In this document: positions 1 through 8,493 of the stretch, piece by piece
Layout: each line of letters starts with the position of its first letter
Position numbering within the stretch: position 1 is the first letter of the stretch
NCBI RefSeq assembly: GCF_018687195.1
Contig: NZ_CP061321.1
Span: forward strand, 744,001-808,000
DNA length: 64,000 nt
Reading direction: 5' to 3'
Source: Polynucleobacter sp. MWH-UH2A
GTDB lineage: Bacteria; Pseudomonadota; Gammaproteobacteria; Burkholderiales; Burkholderiaceae
Notes under the pieces: generated by a model
Databases searched by the model: none
The model's input: only the letters and a program-made list of their open reading frames with translations
Told to the model about the DNA's origin: nothing
Program-made: the position numbers and the translations under genes

Positions 1-10
1 TGCCTGTTTG

Positions 11-39
11 TTGCATCGCAATAATATTAGGGTTATACT
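11..39 (+). promoter_or_regulatory. sigma70-type promoter of the 35-residue ORF
   Basis: TTGCAT at 11-16 and TATACT at 34-39 are separated by 17 bases, a near-ideal vegetative promoter. It lies 28 bases upstream of the start codon at 68. The spacer and the -10 box contain a partial inverted motif (AGGGTTATACTCTAGG), which may be a regulator site. Upstream, TTGTTGCATCGCAATAA has TGCA/GCAA elements that loosely resemble PhaR-type sites; that resemblance is only suggestive. Confidence 0.55.
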
Positions 40-67
40 CTAGGTACTAACCCTTAAGGAGATTCAA

Positions 68-175
68 ATGACTGTACTGTTGAATATGATTAACCAGCTT
101 TTTACAGAAAGCACAACTAGCCAAGAGCAGGCTCCTCGTCACTATGATTTTGACGGCGCTTATCGCGGCATGTAA
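68..175 (+). CDS. small hypothetical protein, 35 residues
   Basis: An ATG at 68 follows an AAGGAG ribosome site at 56-61 and opens 35 codons ending in TAA at 173-175. A good promoter precedes it and a rho-independent terminator follows 18 bases after the stop, so this is a self-contained one-gene transcription unit. The peptide is MTVLLNMINQLF followed by a polar middle and a C-terminal HYDFDGAYRGM. There is a short hydrophobic N-terminal helix but no clear membrane span or signal peptide. I do not recognise the family. Very strong expression signals for so short a peptide suggest a real small protein or a dual-function RNA. Confidence 0.6.
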   Translation: MTVLLNMINQLFTESTTSQEQAPRHYDFDGAYRGM

Positions 176-193
176 TTTAAAAATTACGCAATT

Positions 194-221
194 AAAAAGG
201 CCACCTTCGGGTGGCTTTTTT
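194..221 (+). terminator. rho-independent terminator after the small ORF
   Basis: The stem GCCACC/GGTGGC has a TTCG loop, is extended by an A-tract and T-tract, and ends in a run of T. It closes the 35-codon transcription unit. Confidence 0.85.
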
Positions 222-297
222 ATTGAAAATTTCCACCCGCATCCTTAGGTTAAATCGGCAAACTAACCCCTAATACCCCTTATTTTTAAAAGGATTT

Positions 298-406
298 AAG
301 GAGGGTAATCACTAGTGGGGTTTTGGGGGAATCTTGATTAACGTCAAGATTAACTTTAACCAAATGCTTAAAAATCACGTAACCCTTTTATTTAGGGTGA
401 TTTTTT
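298..406 (+). promoter_or_regulatory. structured leader upstream of the MFS antiporter gene
   Basis: Three elements are packed ahead of the gene at 440. First, a perfect Shine-Dalgarno AAGGAGGG at 298-305 has no long ORF behind it, only a possible 8-codon GTG ORF at 315-341. Second, there is an 8-base dyad, AATCTTGA (330-337) and TCAAGATT (344-351), with a 6-base spacer, like a dimer-binding operator. Third, a hairpin pairs AAAAATCA...CCCT with AGGGTGATTTTT at about 370-406 and runs into a T-tract, so it resembles an intrinsic terminator or attenuator lying before the coding start. No function can be assigned from sequence alone. Confidence 0.45.
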
Positions 407-439
407 AAGAATTTACAAAAGCATAAATAGGAGATTTAG

Positions 440-1702
440 ATGAGCGGTACGCAAACTACTGGGCCAATTGGAGGCCGTTGGTTTCAGCTACTAATCGGCA
501 TTATTTGTATGTCGATGATTGCAAACTTGCAGTACGGTTGGACCTTGTTTGTAAACCCAATTGATGCCAAATTTGGCTGGGGTCGTGCAGCGATTCAAGT
601 TGCGTTTACGATTTTCGTATTGACTGAAACTTGGTTGGTGCCTATCGAAGGTTACCTCGTTGATAAATTTGGCCCACGTCCAGTAGTGTTTGGCGGCGGC
701 ATCTTGTGCGGTCTTGGCTGGATGATGAATGCTCATGCTGAGACATTAACAATGCTCTACACAGCAGCTGCTGTGAGCGGTGTTGGTGCTGGTGCTGTTT
801 ATGGCACATGCGTTGGTAATGCATTGAAATGGTTCCCAGATCGTCGTGGTTTGGCTGCTGGCATGACTGCAGCAGGCTTTGGTGCTGGTTCTGCATTGAC
901 TGTGATTCCAATTGCAAACATGATTGCAAACCAAGGCTACCAAGATGCGTTCTGGTATTTCGGTATTGGTCAGGGTGTGATCGTAGTAGTTCTTAGCTTG
1001 TTGCTCTCTAAGCCAATTAAGAGCGCTATTACTAGTGCAAAAGCAGCGGTTGTACAGACACGCAAAGACTTCCGTCCAATGGAAATGGTGAAGCAGCCAG
1101 TGTTCTGGATCATGTACATCATGTTTGTGATGGTTGCCGCTGGTGGCTTGATGGCTACTGCACAGTTGGGTCCAATTGCTAAAGACTTCCAAATCGCTGG
1201 CGTAACTGTGAGCTTGATGGGTCTGGCATTGCCTGCTTTGACATTCGCTTTGACAGTTGACCGTGTATTGAACGGCTTAACTCGTCCTTTCTTTGGTTGG
1301 GTATCTGACAAGATTGGTCGCGAGCAAACCATGACTCTGTGCTTCACATTTGAGTGCTTGGGTATTCTTGGCTTGTACTACCTCGGTCGTGATCCAGTCA
1401 TGTTTGTTCTGTTGACTGGTTTAGTGTTCTTTGCATGGGGCGAGATCTATAGCTTGTTCCCATCAACCAACGCAGACACATTCGGTTCAACCTACGCTGC
1501 TGGTAACGCAGGATTACTTTACACAGCAAAAGGAACTGCATCTTTGCTCGTTCCATTGTCTAGCGTACTGGTAACTGCTACTGGTGGTTGGGAAGCGGTT
1601 TTCTGGGTTGCTAGTTTCTTGAACGGAACTGCTGCAATCTTGGCTTGGTTTGTATTGCGCCCAATGCGTCGCAAGCTCATCGAGCGTTCAGCTAATATGT
1701 AA
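440..1702 (+). CDS. oxlT: oxalate/formate-type MFS antiporter (OFA family)
   Basis: This 420-residue, 12-span major facilitator of the inner membrane belongs to the oxalate/formate antiporter (OFA) family, which exchanges small carboxylates. The family signature NALKWFPDRRGLAAG is present near residue 130. A basic pair that matches the substrate-binding Arg and Lys of Oxalobacter OxlT is seen as R282 (in NGLTRPFFGW) and K364 (in LLYTAKGTAS), with the same spacing to within one residue. An AGGAG ribosome site lies 6 bases before ATG 440. No oxalyl-CoA or formate genes are nearby, so the true substrate may be another mono- or dicarboxylate. The gene is monocistronic, with its own leader and terminator. 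The family call is firm; the symbol is by similarity. Confidence 0.8.
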   Translation: MSGTQTTGPIGGRWFQLLIGIICMSMIANLQYGWTLFVNPIDAKFGWGRAAIQVAFTIFVLTETWLVPIEGYLVDKFGPRPVVFGGGILCGLGWMMNAHAETLTMLYTAAAVSGVGAGAVYGTCVGNALKWFPDRRGLAAGMTAAGFGAGSALTVIPIANMIANQGYQDAFWYFGIGQGVIVVVLSLLLSKPIKSAITSAKAAVVQTRKDFRPMEMVKQPVFWIMYIMFVMVAAGGLMATAQLGPIAKDFQIAGVTVSLMGLALPALTFALTVDRVLNGLTRPFFGWVSDKIGREQTMTLCFTFECLGILGLYYLGRDPVMFVLLTGLVFFAWGEIYSLFPSTNADTFGSTYAAGNAGLLYTAKGTASLLVPLSSVLVTATGGWEAVFWVASFLNGTAAILAWFVLRPMRRKLIERSANM

Positions 1703-1722
1703 TTTGGTTCATATACCAACAG

Positions 1723-1744
1723 AAAGGGGTCTTCGGACCCCTTT
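1723..1744 (+). terminator. rho-independent terminator of the antiporter gene
   Basis: AAAGGGGTC and GACCCCTTT pair around a TTCG loop and are followed by TTTATTT. Confidence 0.9.
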
Positions 1745-1828
1745 TTATTTGTCCAAAATATGAGATAAGAGTTAGAGAAGGGGGGCAAGTGCTTGTTGGT
1801 TGCTTGGATCAGATAAAATCCTTCCATC

Positions 1829-2200
1829 ATGAATTTCCATAAAAACCGCCTCATTCACTGGATTGCCGCTTTGGCAATTGCAATGAGCGCGCTTGCACCA
1901 GCGGTTTCGCAAGCGGTGTCACTTGCAAAGGGTGGTCATGGTTTTGCTATGGAGATTTGTTCGGTTGATGGTAGCAAGATGCAAGTTGACGTTCAGCTGG
2001 ATGATCAAGAGGCAGGCAATGCTGTGCAGCCATGCCCATACTGCGTAACTCATGCTGCTATCACACCAGTATTCAATACCAATCTTACTTTTGCGGCGCC
2101 AACATCATTTGCGTTGCTTCCAAAACTTTTCTATCAATCACCCAAGCCACTCAACGTTTGGGTAACGCCTCCTTCAGCAGCCCCTCCATCACAAGCCTAA
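1829..2200 (+). CDS. cruR: DUF2946 protein, CruR-like copper-responsive leader protein
   Basis: This 123-residue protein has a Lys/Arg-His N-terminus and a hydrophobic signal segment (about residues 9-30), a CPYC motif (C69, C72) followed by H75, and a C-terminal tail with two Pro-Pro pairs (114-115 and 119-120). DUF2946 proteins of this build head copper-uptake operons. In Bordetella pertussis the family member CruR senses copper through its CXXC while being translated and arrests at a C-terminal RAPP motif to control Rho termination before the TonB receptor gene. Here the arrest motif would be TPP/APP, without the Arg. The next gene is a TonB receptor 69 bases on. No Shine-Dalgarno is evident, and a weak -10 (TAAAAT 1814-1819) would place the transcript start almost at the ATG. 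The family is firm; the regulatory role is inferred by homology. Confidence 0.75.
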   Translation: MNFHKNRLIHWIAALAIAMSALAPAVSQAVSLAKGGHGFAMEICSVDGSKMQVDVQLDDQEAGNAVQPCPYCVTHAAITPVFNTNLTFAAPTSFALLPKLFYQSPKPLNVWVTPPSAAPPSQA

Positions 2201-2269
2201 ATAAAACTTAGGGCATAGCCGAGCTATGTAATTGGCAATCATGTTGCCGAAATATTGTGTGGAAAAGTA

Positions 2270-4468
2270 ATGCAGTTACAGAAGAAGAAAATTGGCGCCA
2301 GTATTGGCTTGTTATGTAGTTCGATGACAATAAGTTCGGTAGTTTTTGCTCAAATTGCACCGCCACCGGACTACGACCAAAAGTTGAGTAATGTCGTTGT
2401 CAGCGCTACACGATCTGGTACGCCATTGGATGAAGTTCCATTAAATACAACGGTTTTGACAAAAGAGGTTCTCGAGACTTCGCCAGACCAGACCGTCGAT
2501 CAAGTTTTAAAAAACGTACCTGGCGTTATCTTGAATGATCAGCCTTACTACCAAAAGGATCCAACCGGCCAAAGTATTAACGTACGTGGTCTTGGGAATG
2601 CTAGAACCCTCGTATTAATCGACGGTTTGCCAGCTAATGATGCTTTTTATGGCACCGTTCAATGGAATTTAGTTCCCATGTCATCTATTGAAACGGTTGA
2701 ATTTATTCGTGGCGGCGTCTCCAGTCTGTGGGGAAACTATGGCATGGGTGGCGTAATCAATATCAAGACCAAAACCCCAGTCAATAGCCAGCAAGAGGCG
2801 TCTGCAAGTATTGGATCCTATGGCACTGGAAATGTTGCAGCCTCAAAAGATTTAATGGTTTCAGATGCACTACAGTTGCGATTTTCTGCTGACTATTTCG
2901 CTACCGATGGATATCAACAGATAGCAACGATTTCACCAGCGGCGCCAAATAGCATCAAGAATAGTCAAGGTCCCGCAAGTTCCCATAACTCCAATATGAG
3001 GCTTCAAGGCTACTTCAAGGCGAGTCAAGAAACCACTGGATTTTTTAGGGCTGGTTACCACACGATGTCAGACTTATCTTCTGGATATGCATTTGCAACG
3101 AATATCATGCAGGAAACCGATTTGGCTGCTGGAACAACAACACGTTTAGATAACAGATCTAAAGTGGATGTGAATTTCTTTTATGAAAATACGGGCTTTA
3201 ATAAGCAAAATGGTTCCACTAGCACAAGCGCCTCTAATGGAATTCCAGCCAATACGCCATATATCAATGCAAACTATAAAGATCCATATAGTACTGTAGG
3301 CGCTTCAGCTCAGTACACAAAAGATCTTGCTGGCTTAGTCAATCAATACGTTGTTGCTGTGGATGCGCGTAATATTAGTGGCTCGAATCAAACTAATAAT
3401 TTACTGAATAATGGCACTTCGTCTGCAGTGAACTATGCAAAGGGTCAGCAAACATTTTATGGTTTGATGGGTCAGATCAAATCAAAAGCAGAATCTTTCC
3501 CACTGGAGACAACGTTGGCGGCTCGCATCGACCAGTGGAATAGTCAAACGCCTGATTACTACAATGCTGGATCGAATGGGGTCAGTCCGGTTTATCAAAA
3601 CATCCCAAGTCAGAGTAAGACGCAACTTAGTCCAACTTTAGGTTTGCTCTATAAATTGAGCGGTAATTGGGATCTTCGATCCGCTGCTTACCAAGCATTT
3701 CACGCTCCAGGTATGAATAACACTCTGCGTAGTTATGGTTCTGGTAATGGTTATTCATTTGCGAATCCAAATCTGACCCCTGAAACAATGACAGGTTATG
3801 AGATTGGCACCGATTATCGATGGAAGGGTGGCTTTGCCCAATTAACAGGGTTTAATAACTACATTCAAAATGCAGTAGCCTCATATTCTCTAAATAAAAA
3901 TAGTAGCGTTGACCAAGCTTTGGCTCAACAGCTATGCGGGGCATCCACCACTTGGACCGGTCAGACTGGTCAGTATGGTGCTTGTGCATCAGCACAAAGC
4001 CTGAGTTACTACACTAACAATCAAAATTTACTTAGCCAGGGTATTGAGTTTCAATTTCATCATGACATTAACTCGCAATGGGCTACAGACGCGAATTATG
4101 CGTTCACGAGCACTAAGCTGACTATGAGCGCAACAAGCGATCCAACGGCTAAGCAGTTAGGAGGAGTGCCGCAGAATTTGCTAGGCGGCGGTATTACCTA
4201 TTACCCAGTTCCGCAGGCCAGTCTGACTGCTACTGTTCGTTATGTTGGTAGCTCTTGGATGAATACCTCCAATACTTTGCCCGTGCCTGCATATGCTGTA
4301 GTTGGGTTGCGCGCAAATTATGAGATGACTAAAAATGCCACGATTTATGCATCAGCAGTCAACTTATTCAATCGACAATATATTACTTTTGGTACGGGAT
4401 CCAACAATACGAGCTATATATTGGGCATGCCACAATCAATTAATGTTGGTGCGCGTATTATTTTCTAA
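2270..4468 (+). CDS. TonB-dependent outer-membrane receptor, probably copper uptake (OprC/BfrG-like)
   Basis: This 732-residue protein has a signal peptide ending at VFAQ. A plug domain follows (about residues 45-175, with QTVDQVLKNVPGV, INVRGLGNARTLVLIDG and GGVINIKT), then a 22-strand barrel that ends in a terminal Phe (IIF). ATG 2270 is chosen over TTG 2255 because GGAAAAG precedes it and it gives a clean signal peptide. It would import a metal or chelate using TonB energy across the outer membrane. The substrate is inferred from the operon: a CruR-like leader before it and a PCu(A)C copper chaperone and TlpA-like protein after it. The stop and the next start overlap (TAATG), which indicates translational coupling. 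Confidence 0.85.
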   Translation: MQLQKKKIGASIGLLCSSMTISSVVFAQIAPPPDYDQKLSNVVVSATRSGTPLDEVPLNTTVLTKEVLETSPDQTVDQVLKNVPGVILNDQPYYQKDPTGQSINVRGLGNARTLVLIDGLPANDAFYGTVQWNLVPMSSIETVEFIRGGVSSLWGNYGMGGVINIKTKTPVNSQQEASASIGSYGTGNVAASKDLMVSDALQLRFSADYFATDGYQQIATISPAAPNSIKNSQGPASSHNSNMRLQGYFKASQETTGFFRAGYHTMSDLSSGYAFATNIMQETDLAAGTTTRLDNRSKVDVNFFYENTGFNKQNGSTSTSASNGIPANTPYINANYKDPYSTVGASAQYTKDLAGLVNQYVVAVDARNISGSNQTNNLLNNGTSSAVNYAKGQQTFYGLMGQIKSKAESFPLETTLAARIDQWNSQTPDYYNAGSNGVSPVYQNIPSQSKTQLSPTLGLLYKLSGNWDLRSAAYQAFHAPGMNNTLRSYGSGNGYSFANPNLTPETMTGYEIGTDYRWKGGFAQLTGFNNYIQNAVASYSLNKNSSVDQALAQQLCGASTTWTGQTGQYGACASAQSLSYYTNNQNLLSQGIEFQFHHDINSQWATDANYAFTSTKLTMSATSDPTAKQLGGVPQNLLGGGITYYPVPQASLTATVRYVGSSWMNTSNTLPVPAYAVVGLRANYEMTKNATIYASAVNLFNRQYITFGTGSNNTSYILGMPQSINVGARIIF

Positions 4469-5712
4469 TGACATCATTTTTGACCTATCCTGCTTTCAAA
4501 GTGCTTTTTTTAAGTACTTTGGCGGCGCTATTGTCTAATTTTGTCTATGCCCAAATGGATCACTCATCTCATATGATGAGCTCTTCAACTAAGCCTGCTG
4601 CGTGCACAAGTTCAGGTCTAGAGTGTGCTAATGCAGCGACACCATTCATGTTGCCAAACGGTAGTTTGTTATTAGCATGGACTGCTGGAGGGCAGGTTTC
4701 TGTGGCACAGTCGGCCGATAGGGGGAAAACATTTGCATCTCCAGTGGTCGTCGCTCAACATGGCGGTTCCTTAGATTCTGGCACTGATGCCAGACCTCAA
4801 ATTGTTGCCAATTCCAAAGGAAAAGTATTTTTAGCATACGCTTTCTTCAAAGATTCCAATTGGAACGCACAAATCAACACCTCAATTTCGAATGATGGCG
4901 GCAAGACATTCTCGGCACCAAAGTCTTTGGTGAATAACTCAGCTAGTCAGCGATTTCCATCTGTATTGATTCAGCCAGACAATACAATTTTTGTGGCATG
5001 GATTGATAAACGCTTAGTAGCCGATGCTAAAAAGGCGGGGCAGCAACGTCTAGGCGGTTCTATTGCATACTCTTTTTCTGGGGATGGTGGAGCGATTTTT
5101 TCACCTGAAAGAATTGCTAACGAAGCAAGTTGCGAGTGTTGCCGAATTGGCGCAAGCGGGGATCCTAAAGGCGGCATAGAAATTGTCTACCGTGCAATCT
5201 TCGCCGGTGGAATACGTGATCATGCTAGCCAAATCATCACATCATCAGGGCCCGGACAAATTCGCCGCGTTTCTAATGATGGGTGGAAAACAGATGCTTG
5301 TCCGCATCACGGGCCTACGATTGCTATTTCTCAATCTGGAAAGATACATGTTGCTTGGTTTACGCAAGGAAGCAATCGTTCGGGAGTGTTTTACGCTAGC
5401 TCTGTTAATCAGGGTGAGACATACACAAAACCACAACGCATTGGTGCAGCAGATGCAAATATCTCAAGGCCCTATTTGTTAGCAGTAGGTAACTCTATTT
5501 GGTTGGTATGGAAAGAATTTGATGGGGTGCATACAGCAATCCACTTCAAGAAATCATTTGACGATGGGAAGACATGGTCTATGCCAGCAATGGTTTCTAG
5601 TACAGCTGGATATAGCGATCATCCATTGTTATTAAACCAAGGTAATGAGGTATATCTTTCCTGGCTTACTCGCGATGATGGCTACCAATTTATTCCATTA
5701 AACTCAAAATAA
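4468..5712 (+). CDS. periplasmic Asp-box (sialidase-like) propeller protein with metal-ligand motifs
   Basis: The 414 residues begin with a signal peptide ending at VYA, immediately followed by a His/Met segment (MDHSSHMM, 30-37). Six Asp-box-like repeats (S-x-D/N-x-G-x-T/I-F/W near 82, 141, 203, 269, 312 and 363) predict a beta-propeller of the sialidase fold. A CECC motif (222-225) and CPHH (278-281) are unusual in sialidases and could bind copper. I do not see the conserved arginine triad and FRIP motif of true sialidases, so glycoside cleavage is doubtful. The start ATG overlaps the receptor stop and the gene stop overlaps the next start (both TAATG), so it is tightly coupled between the copper receptor and the thioredoxin. 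A periplasmic copper-handling role is inference. Confidence 0.7.
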   Translation: MTSFLTYPAFKVLFLSTLAALLSNFVYAQMDHSSHMMSSSTKPAACTSSGLECANAATPFMLPNGSLLLAWTAGGQVSVAQSADRGKTFASPVVVAQHGGSLDSGTDARPQIVANSKGKVFLAYAFFKDSNWNAQINTSISNDGGKTFSAPKSLVNNSASQRFPSVLIQPDNTIFVAWIDKRLVADAKKAGQQRLGGSIAYSFSGDGGAIFSPERIANEASCECCRIGASGDPKGGIEIVYRAIFAGGIRDHASQIITSSGPGQIRRVSNDGWKTDACPHHGPTIAISQSGKIHVAWFTQGSNRSGVFYASSVNQGETYTKPQRIGAADANISRPYLLAVGNSIWLVWKEFDGVHTAIHFKKSFDDGKTWSMPAMVSSTAGYSDHPLLLNQGNEVYLSWLTRDDGYQFIPLNSK

Positions 5713-6188
5713 TGAAAAAGTTCTTTTTACTCATTTCCTTGATATGTATCTTTATTCAATCAGGGTTCGCACAAAGTAATTCCATCAAGGGTTACCAAAG
5801 GGGTGATTGGAAGGCTATTACTAAGCCATACGCTAGCCAAGCAGTCATCATTCACTTTTGGGGTGTAACTTGCGCTCCTTGCGCTAGAGAAATGCCGCAA
5901 TGGGGAAAGTTTATTGCTCAAAATAAGAACGCCAAGATTATTTTTATACAGGTCGATGACGTGTCTCCTGACAGCGCTTCCAAGATGATGTCTTCTGGCG
6001 GCCTTACTGCTGCTAATGCTTATACATTGGCGTCACCATTTGATGATGCTTTGCGCTACGAGATTGATCCCAAATGGCGTGGTGAAACGCCAATGACATT
6101 GCTGATTGATAAAAACGGGAAGGTTACTCGAAAAACGGGCACTATGGATTTCAATAAATTAAAGCAATGGTATTTAGTTAGCGCCTAA
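5712..6188 (+). CDS. TlpA-like periplasmic thioredoxin-fold protein
   Basis: The 158 residues comprise a signal peptide (to about residue 20) and a thioredoxin fold with the active site WGVTCAPCAREMP (C54, C57) and a cis-Pro loop (GETPMTLLID). TlpA/ScoI-type proteins reduce the copper-ligand cysteines of cytochrome oxidase subunit II or its copper chaperones in the periplasm. Its start overlaps the stop of the Asp-box gene (TAATG), and the PCu(A)C gene follows 38 bases later. The context supports a reductant for copper transfer, for example to the Cys-rich Asp-box protein or to oxidase assembly. The specific partner is not shown by sequence. Confidence 0.8.
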   Translation: MKKFFLLISLICIFIQSGFAQSNSIKGYQRGDWKAITKPYASQAVIIHFWGVTCAPCAREMPQWGKFIAQNKNAKIIFIQVDDVSPDSASKMMSSGGLTAANAYTLASPFDDALRYEIDPKWRGETPMTLLIDKNGKVTRKTGTMDFNKLKQWYLVSA

Positions 6189-6226
6189 TTTAGCTGGCAA
6201 GGCAATAAATTCTTAAGGAGGGTAAT

Positions 6227-6709
6227 TTGAAACAATTTTTATATAAAGTGATTGCTATTGGCACTCTTGGGTTTGCTCTATCGAGTACCTCAATGGCACA
6301 AGGTGTTACAAAAACCGTCAAAACGGATGCAATCAAAATCGAAAGTGCCTATACACGTGCTACCGCTCCTGGCCAGCAAGTAGCTGGCGGTTTTATGAAG
6401 ATAGAAAATAAGAGCAATGCAGCTGATCAATTGCTGTCAGCAAGCTCTCCAGCTGCGGGCGAAGTGCAATTACATGAGATGGCAATGGACGGAAATGTCA
6501 TGAGAATGCGCCAAGTAAAAGATATTGCTGTTCCCGCTGGTGGTGCCGTTGAATTAAAGCCGGGCGGCTATCACTTGATGTTTTTAAATCTCAAGGGCCC
6601 ATTTACCGCTGGCCAAACCGTTCCCGTAAAGCTGAAATTTGCGAAGGCAGGGGAGCTTGAAGTAAAGATGCCCGTGAATGCCATGGGTGCTCAGCACAAT
6701 ATGCATTGA
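6227..6709 (+). CDS. pcuC: PCu(A)C-type periplasmic copper chaperone
   Basis: The 160 residues have a signal peptide ending at SMAQ and a cupredoxin-like PCu(A)C domain. The diagnostic copper-binding pattern is exact: H83-x10-M94-x21-H116-x-M118. Proteins of this family hold Cu(I) in the periplasm and pass it to the CuA or CuB site of terminal oxidases. The start is TTG 6227, chosen because a perfect AAGGAGGG sits at 6215-6222 and the signal peptide begins there. It is the last gene of the copper operon, with a strong terminator 27 bases after its stop. The gene set resembles the Bradyrhizobium pcu operon in composition. Confidence 0.88.
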   Translation: MKQFLYKVIAIGTLGFALSSTSMAQGVTKTVKTDAIKIESAYTRATAPGQQVAGGFMKIENKSNAADQLLSASSPAAGEVQLHEMAMDGNVMRMRQVKDIAVPAGGAVELKPGGYHLMFLNLKGPFTAGQTVPVKLKFAKAGELEVKMPVNAMGAQHNMH

Positions 6710-6735
6710 GTTGCATTAACTTTAGTGACATACAA

Positions 6736-6763
6736 AAAGCCCCTAGTTTTATCTAGGGGCTTT
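6736..6763 (+). terminator. rho-independent terminator of the copper operon
   Basis: AAAGCCCCTAG and CTAGGGGCTTT pair around a 6-base loop, followed by GTTTTTTT. The A-tract on the other side means it can also act for the convergent ilvD gene. Confidence 0.9.
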
Positions 6764-6801
6764 GTTTTTTTAACTTCTTTTTCGCTTGATTGATTGCTTA
6801 G

Positions 6802-8493
6802 TTACAGATCTAAGTTCAAGTCTGTAACTGCGCCTTTACTTGCGGTACTTGCCAGTTTGGCGTACTTGGCCAGCAAGCCGCGGGTATAACGTGGCTTAGG
6901 TTGCTTCCATGCTGCACGACGCTTAGCGATTTCTTCTTCGCTGACATTGAGCTGGATTAATAACTTGTGGGCATCAATCGTTACTGAGTCACCTTCATGA
7001 ATAAGTGCAATAGTGCCTCCCACATAAGCTTCAGGAGCCACGTGACCAACAACCATACCCCATGTGCCACCTGAGAAACGGCCATCAGTAATAAGGCCTA
7101 CAGACTCACCTAATCCCTGACCCACTAGGGCTGAAGTAGGTGAGAGCATCTCACGCATACCAGGACCGCCCTTGGGGCCTTCATAGCGAATTACTACGAT
7201 ATCGCCATCTTTAATCTTTTGCGCCATGATGGCTGCCATCGCATCATCTTCTGAATCAAATACACGAGCAGGACCAGTAATGGATGGGTTCTTTAAGCCG
7301 GTAATTTTGGCAACGCAGCCTTCTGGTGAGATATTGCCCTTCAAGATGGCCAAGTGACCTTGCTTGTACAAAGGATTGTCTAAAGTGCGAATGACTTTTT
7401 GATCAGCGCGTGGCACTGAAGGAACATCTTTTAATACTTCAGCAATCGTTTTGCCGGTGATGGTCATGCAATCACCATGTAACAAGCCGCCATCCAACAA
7501 AATCTTCATCACCTGTGGAATGCCACCAGCTTGATGTAAATCGGTTGCAAGATAAGTGCCGGATGGTTTCATATCAACGATGACGGGAACACGTTTACGA
7601 ATGCGCTCAAAGTCATCAATCGTCCAATCGATTTCTGCGGCGCTAGTAATGGCCAAGAAATGCAATACTGCATTGGTGGATCCACCAACAGCCATGATGA
7701 CGCTGACCGCATTCTCAATGGATTTCTTGGTAATGATGTCGCGTGGACGTAAGTTATTTTTAATTGCCTCAACGAGAACACGTGCAGACTCAGCGGCACT
7801 TGCTACTTTCTCGGCATCTTCATTCGCCATAGTAGAGGAGTAGGGGAGGCTCATGCCAAGCGCTTCAAAGGAAGAGCTCATCGTATTGGCGGTATACATG
7901 CCGCCACAAGAGCCGCTACCAGGACAGGCATGCTGCTCCACACCCTTTAGATCTTCTTCATTCATACGACCGGATGTGAACTCACCGACTGCCTCGAATG
8001 CAGAAACAATATTCAAATCTTTGCCTTTGTAATGGCCTGGCTTAATGGTTCCGCCGTATACATAAATTGCTGGAACATTAGTACGAGCAATTGCCATCAT
8101 GCCGCCTGGCATATTTTTATCGCAACCACCGATCACCACTACGCCGTCTTGCCATAAGCCGTTGACGCAAGTTTCAATACTATCGGCAATCACTTCGCGT
8201 GAAACGAGTGAGTACTTCATGCCTTCAGTACCCATGCCAATGCCATCAGACACCGTTGGCGTACCAAACATTTGTGCTTTAGCGCCAGCTTCTTCGAGTG
8301 CGGTAACAGCCGCATCGCTTAATTTTTGTAAGCCACTATTACAAGGGGTGATAGTGGAGTGGCCATTAGCAACACCAACCATTGGCTTTAAGAAATCCTT
8401 TTCTTGATAGCCCATCGCGTAATACATCGAGCGGTTTGGTGCGCGGGCAACTCCCTCGGTGACCATGCGAGAGCGTTCATTAAGGCGTTTCAT
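6802..8493 (-). CDS. ilvD: dihydroxy-acid dehydratase
   Basis: This 563-residue cytoplasmic iron-sulfur enzyme converts 2,3-dihydroxy-3-methylbutanoate or -pentanoate to the 2-oxo acid precursors of valine, leucine and isoleucine. The cluster ligands are visible in [16 protein letters not shown] and [17 protein letters not shown], and the C-terminal [14 protein letters not shown] motif is present. Length is normal for the shorter IlvD type. The ATG at 8493 has GGAG about 10 bases upstream. It is monocistronic and convergent to the copper operon; no other ilv gene is in the window. Confidence 0.96.
   Translation of the reverse strand: MKRLNERSRMVTEGVARAPNRSMYYAMGYQEKDFLKPMVGVANGHSTITPCNSGLQKLSDAAVTALEEAGAKAQMFGTPTVSDGIGMGTEGMKYSLVSREVIADSIETCVNGLWQDGVVVIGGCDKNMPGGMMAIARTNVPAIYVYGGTIKPGHYKGKDLNIVSAFEAVGEFTSGRMNEEDLKGVEQHACPGSGSCGGMYTANTMSSSFEALGMSLPYSSTMANEDAEKVASAAESARVLVEAIKNNLRPRDIITKKSIENAVSVIMAVGGSTNAVLHFLAITSAAEIDWTIDDFERIRKRVPVIVDMKPSGTYLATDLHQAGGIPQVMKILLDGGLLHGDCMTITGKTIAEVLKDVPSVPRADQKVIRTLDNPLYKQGHLAILKGNISPEGCVAKITGLKNPSITGPARVFDSEDDAMAAIMAQKIKDGDIVVIRYEGPKGGPGMREMLSPTSALVGQGLGESVGLITDGRFSGGTWGMVVGHVAPEAYVGGTIALIHEGDSVTIDAHKLLIQLNVSEEEIAKRRAAWKQPKPRYTRGLLAKYAKLASTASKGAVTDLNLDL

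Noticed and set aside
1..30. PhaR-type TGCA/GCAA site upstream of the small ORF
   Set aside because: The match is loose and no phasin or PHA gene lies in the window to support it.
746..1192. 148-codon minus-strand frame inside the MFS gene
   Set aside because: It is antisense to a conserved transporter and gives a His/Cys/Ser-rich product typical of shadow frames.
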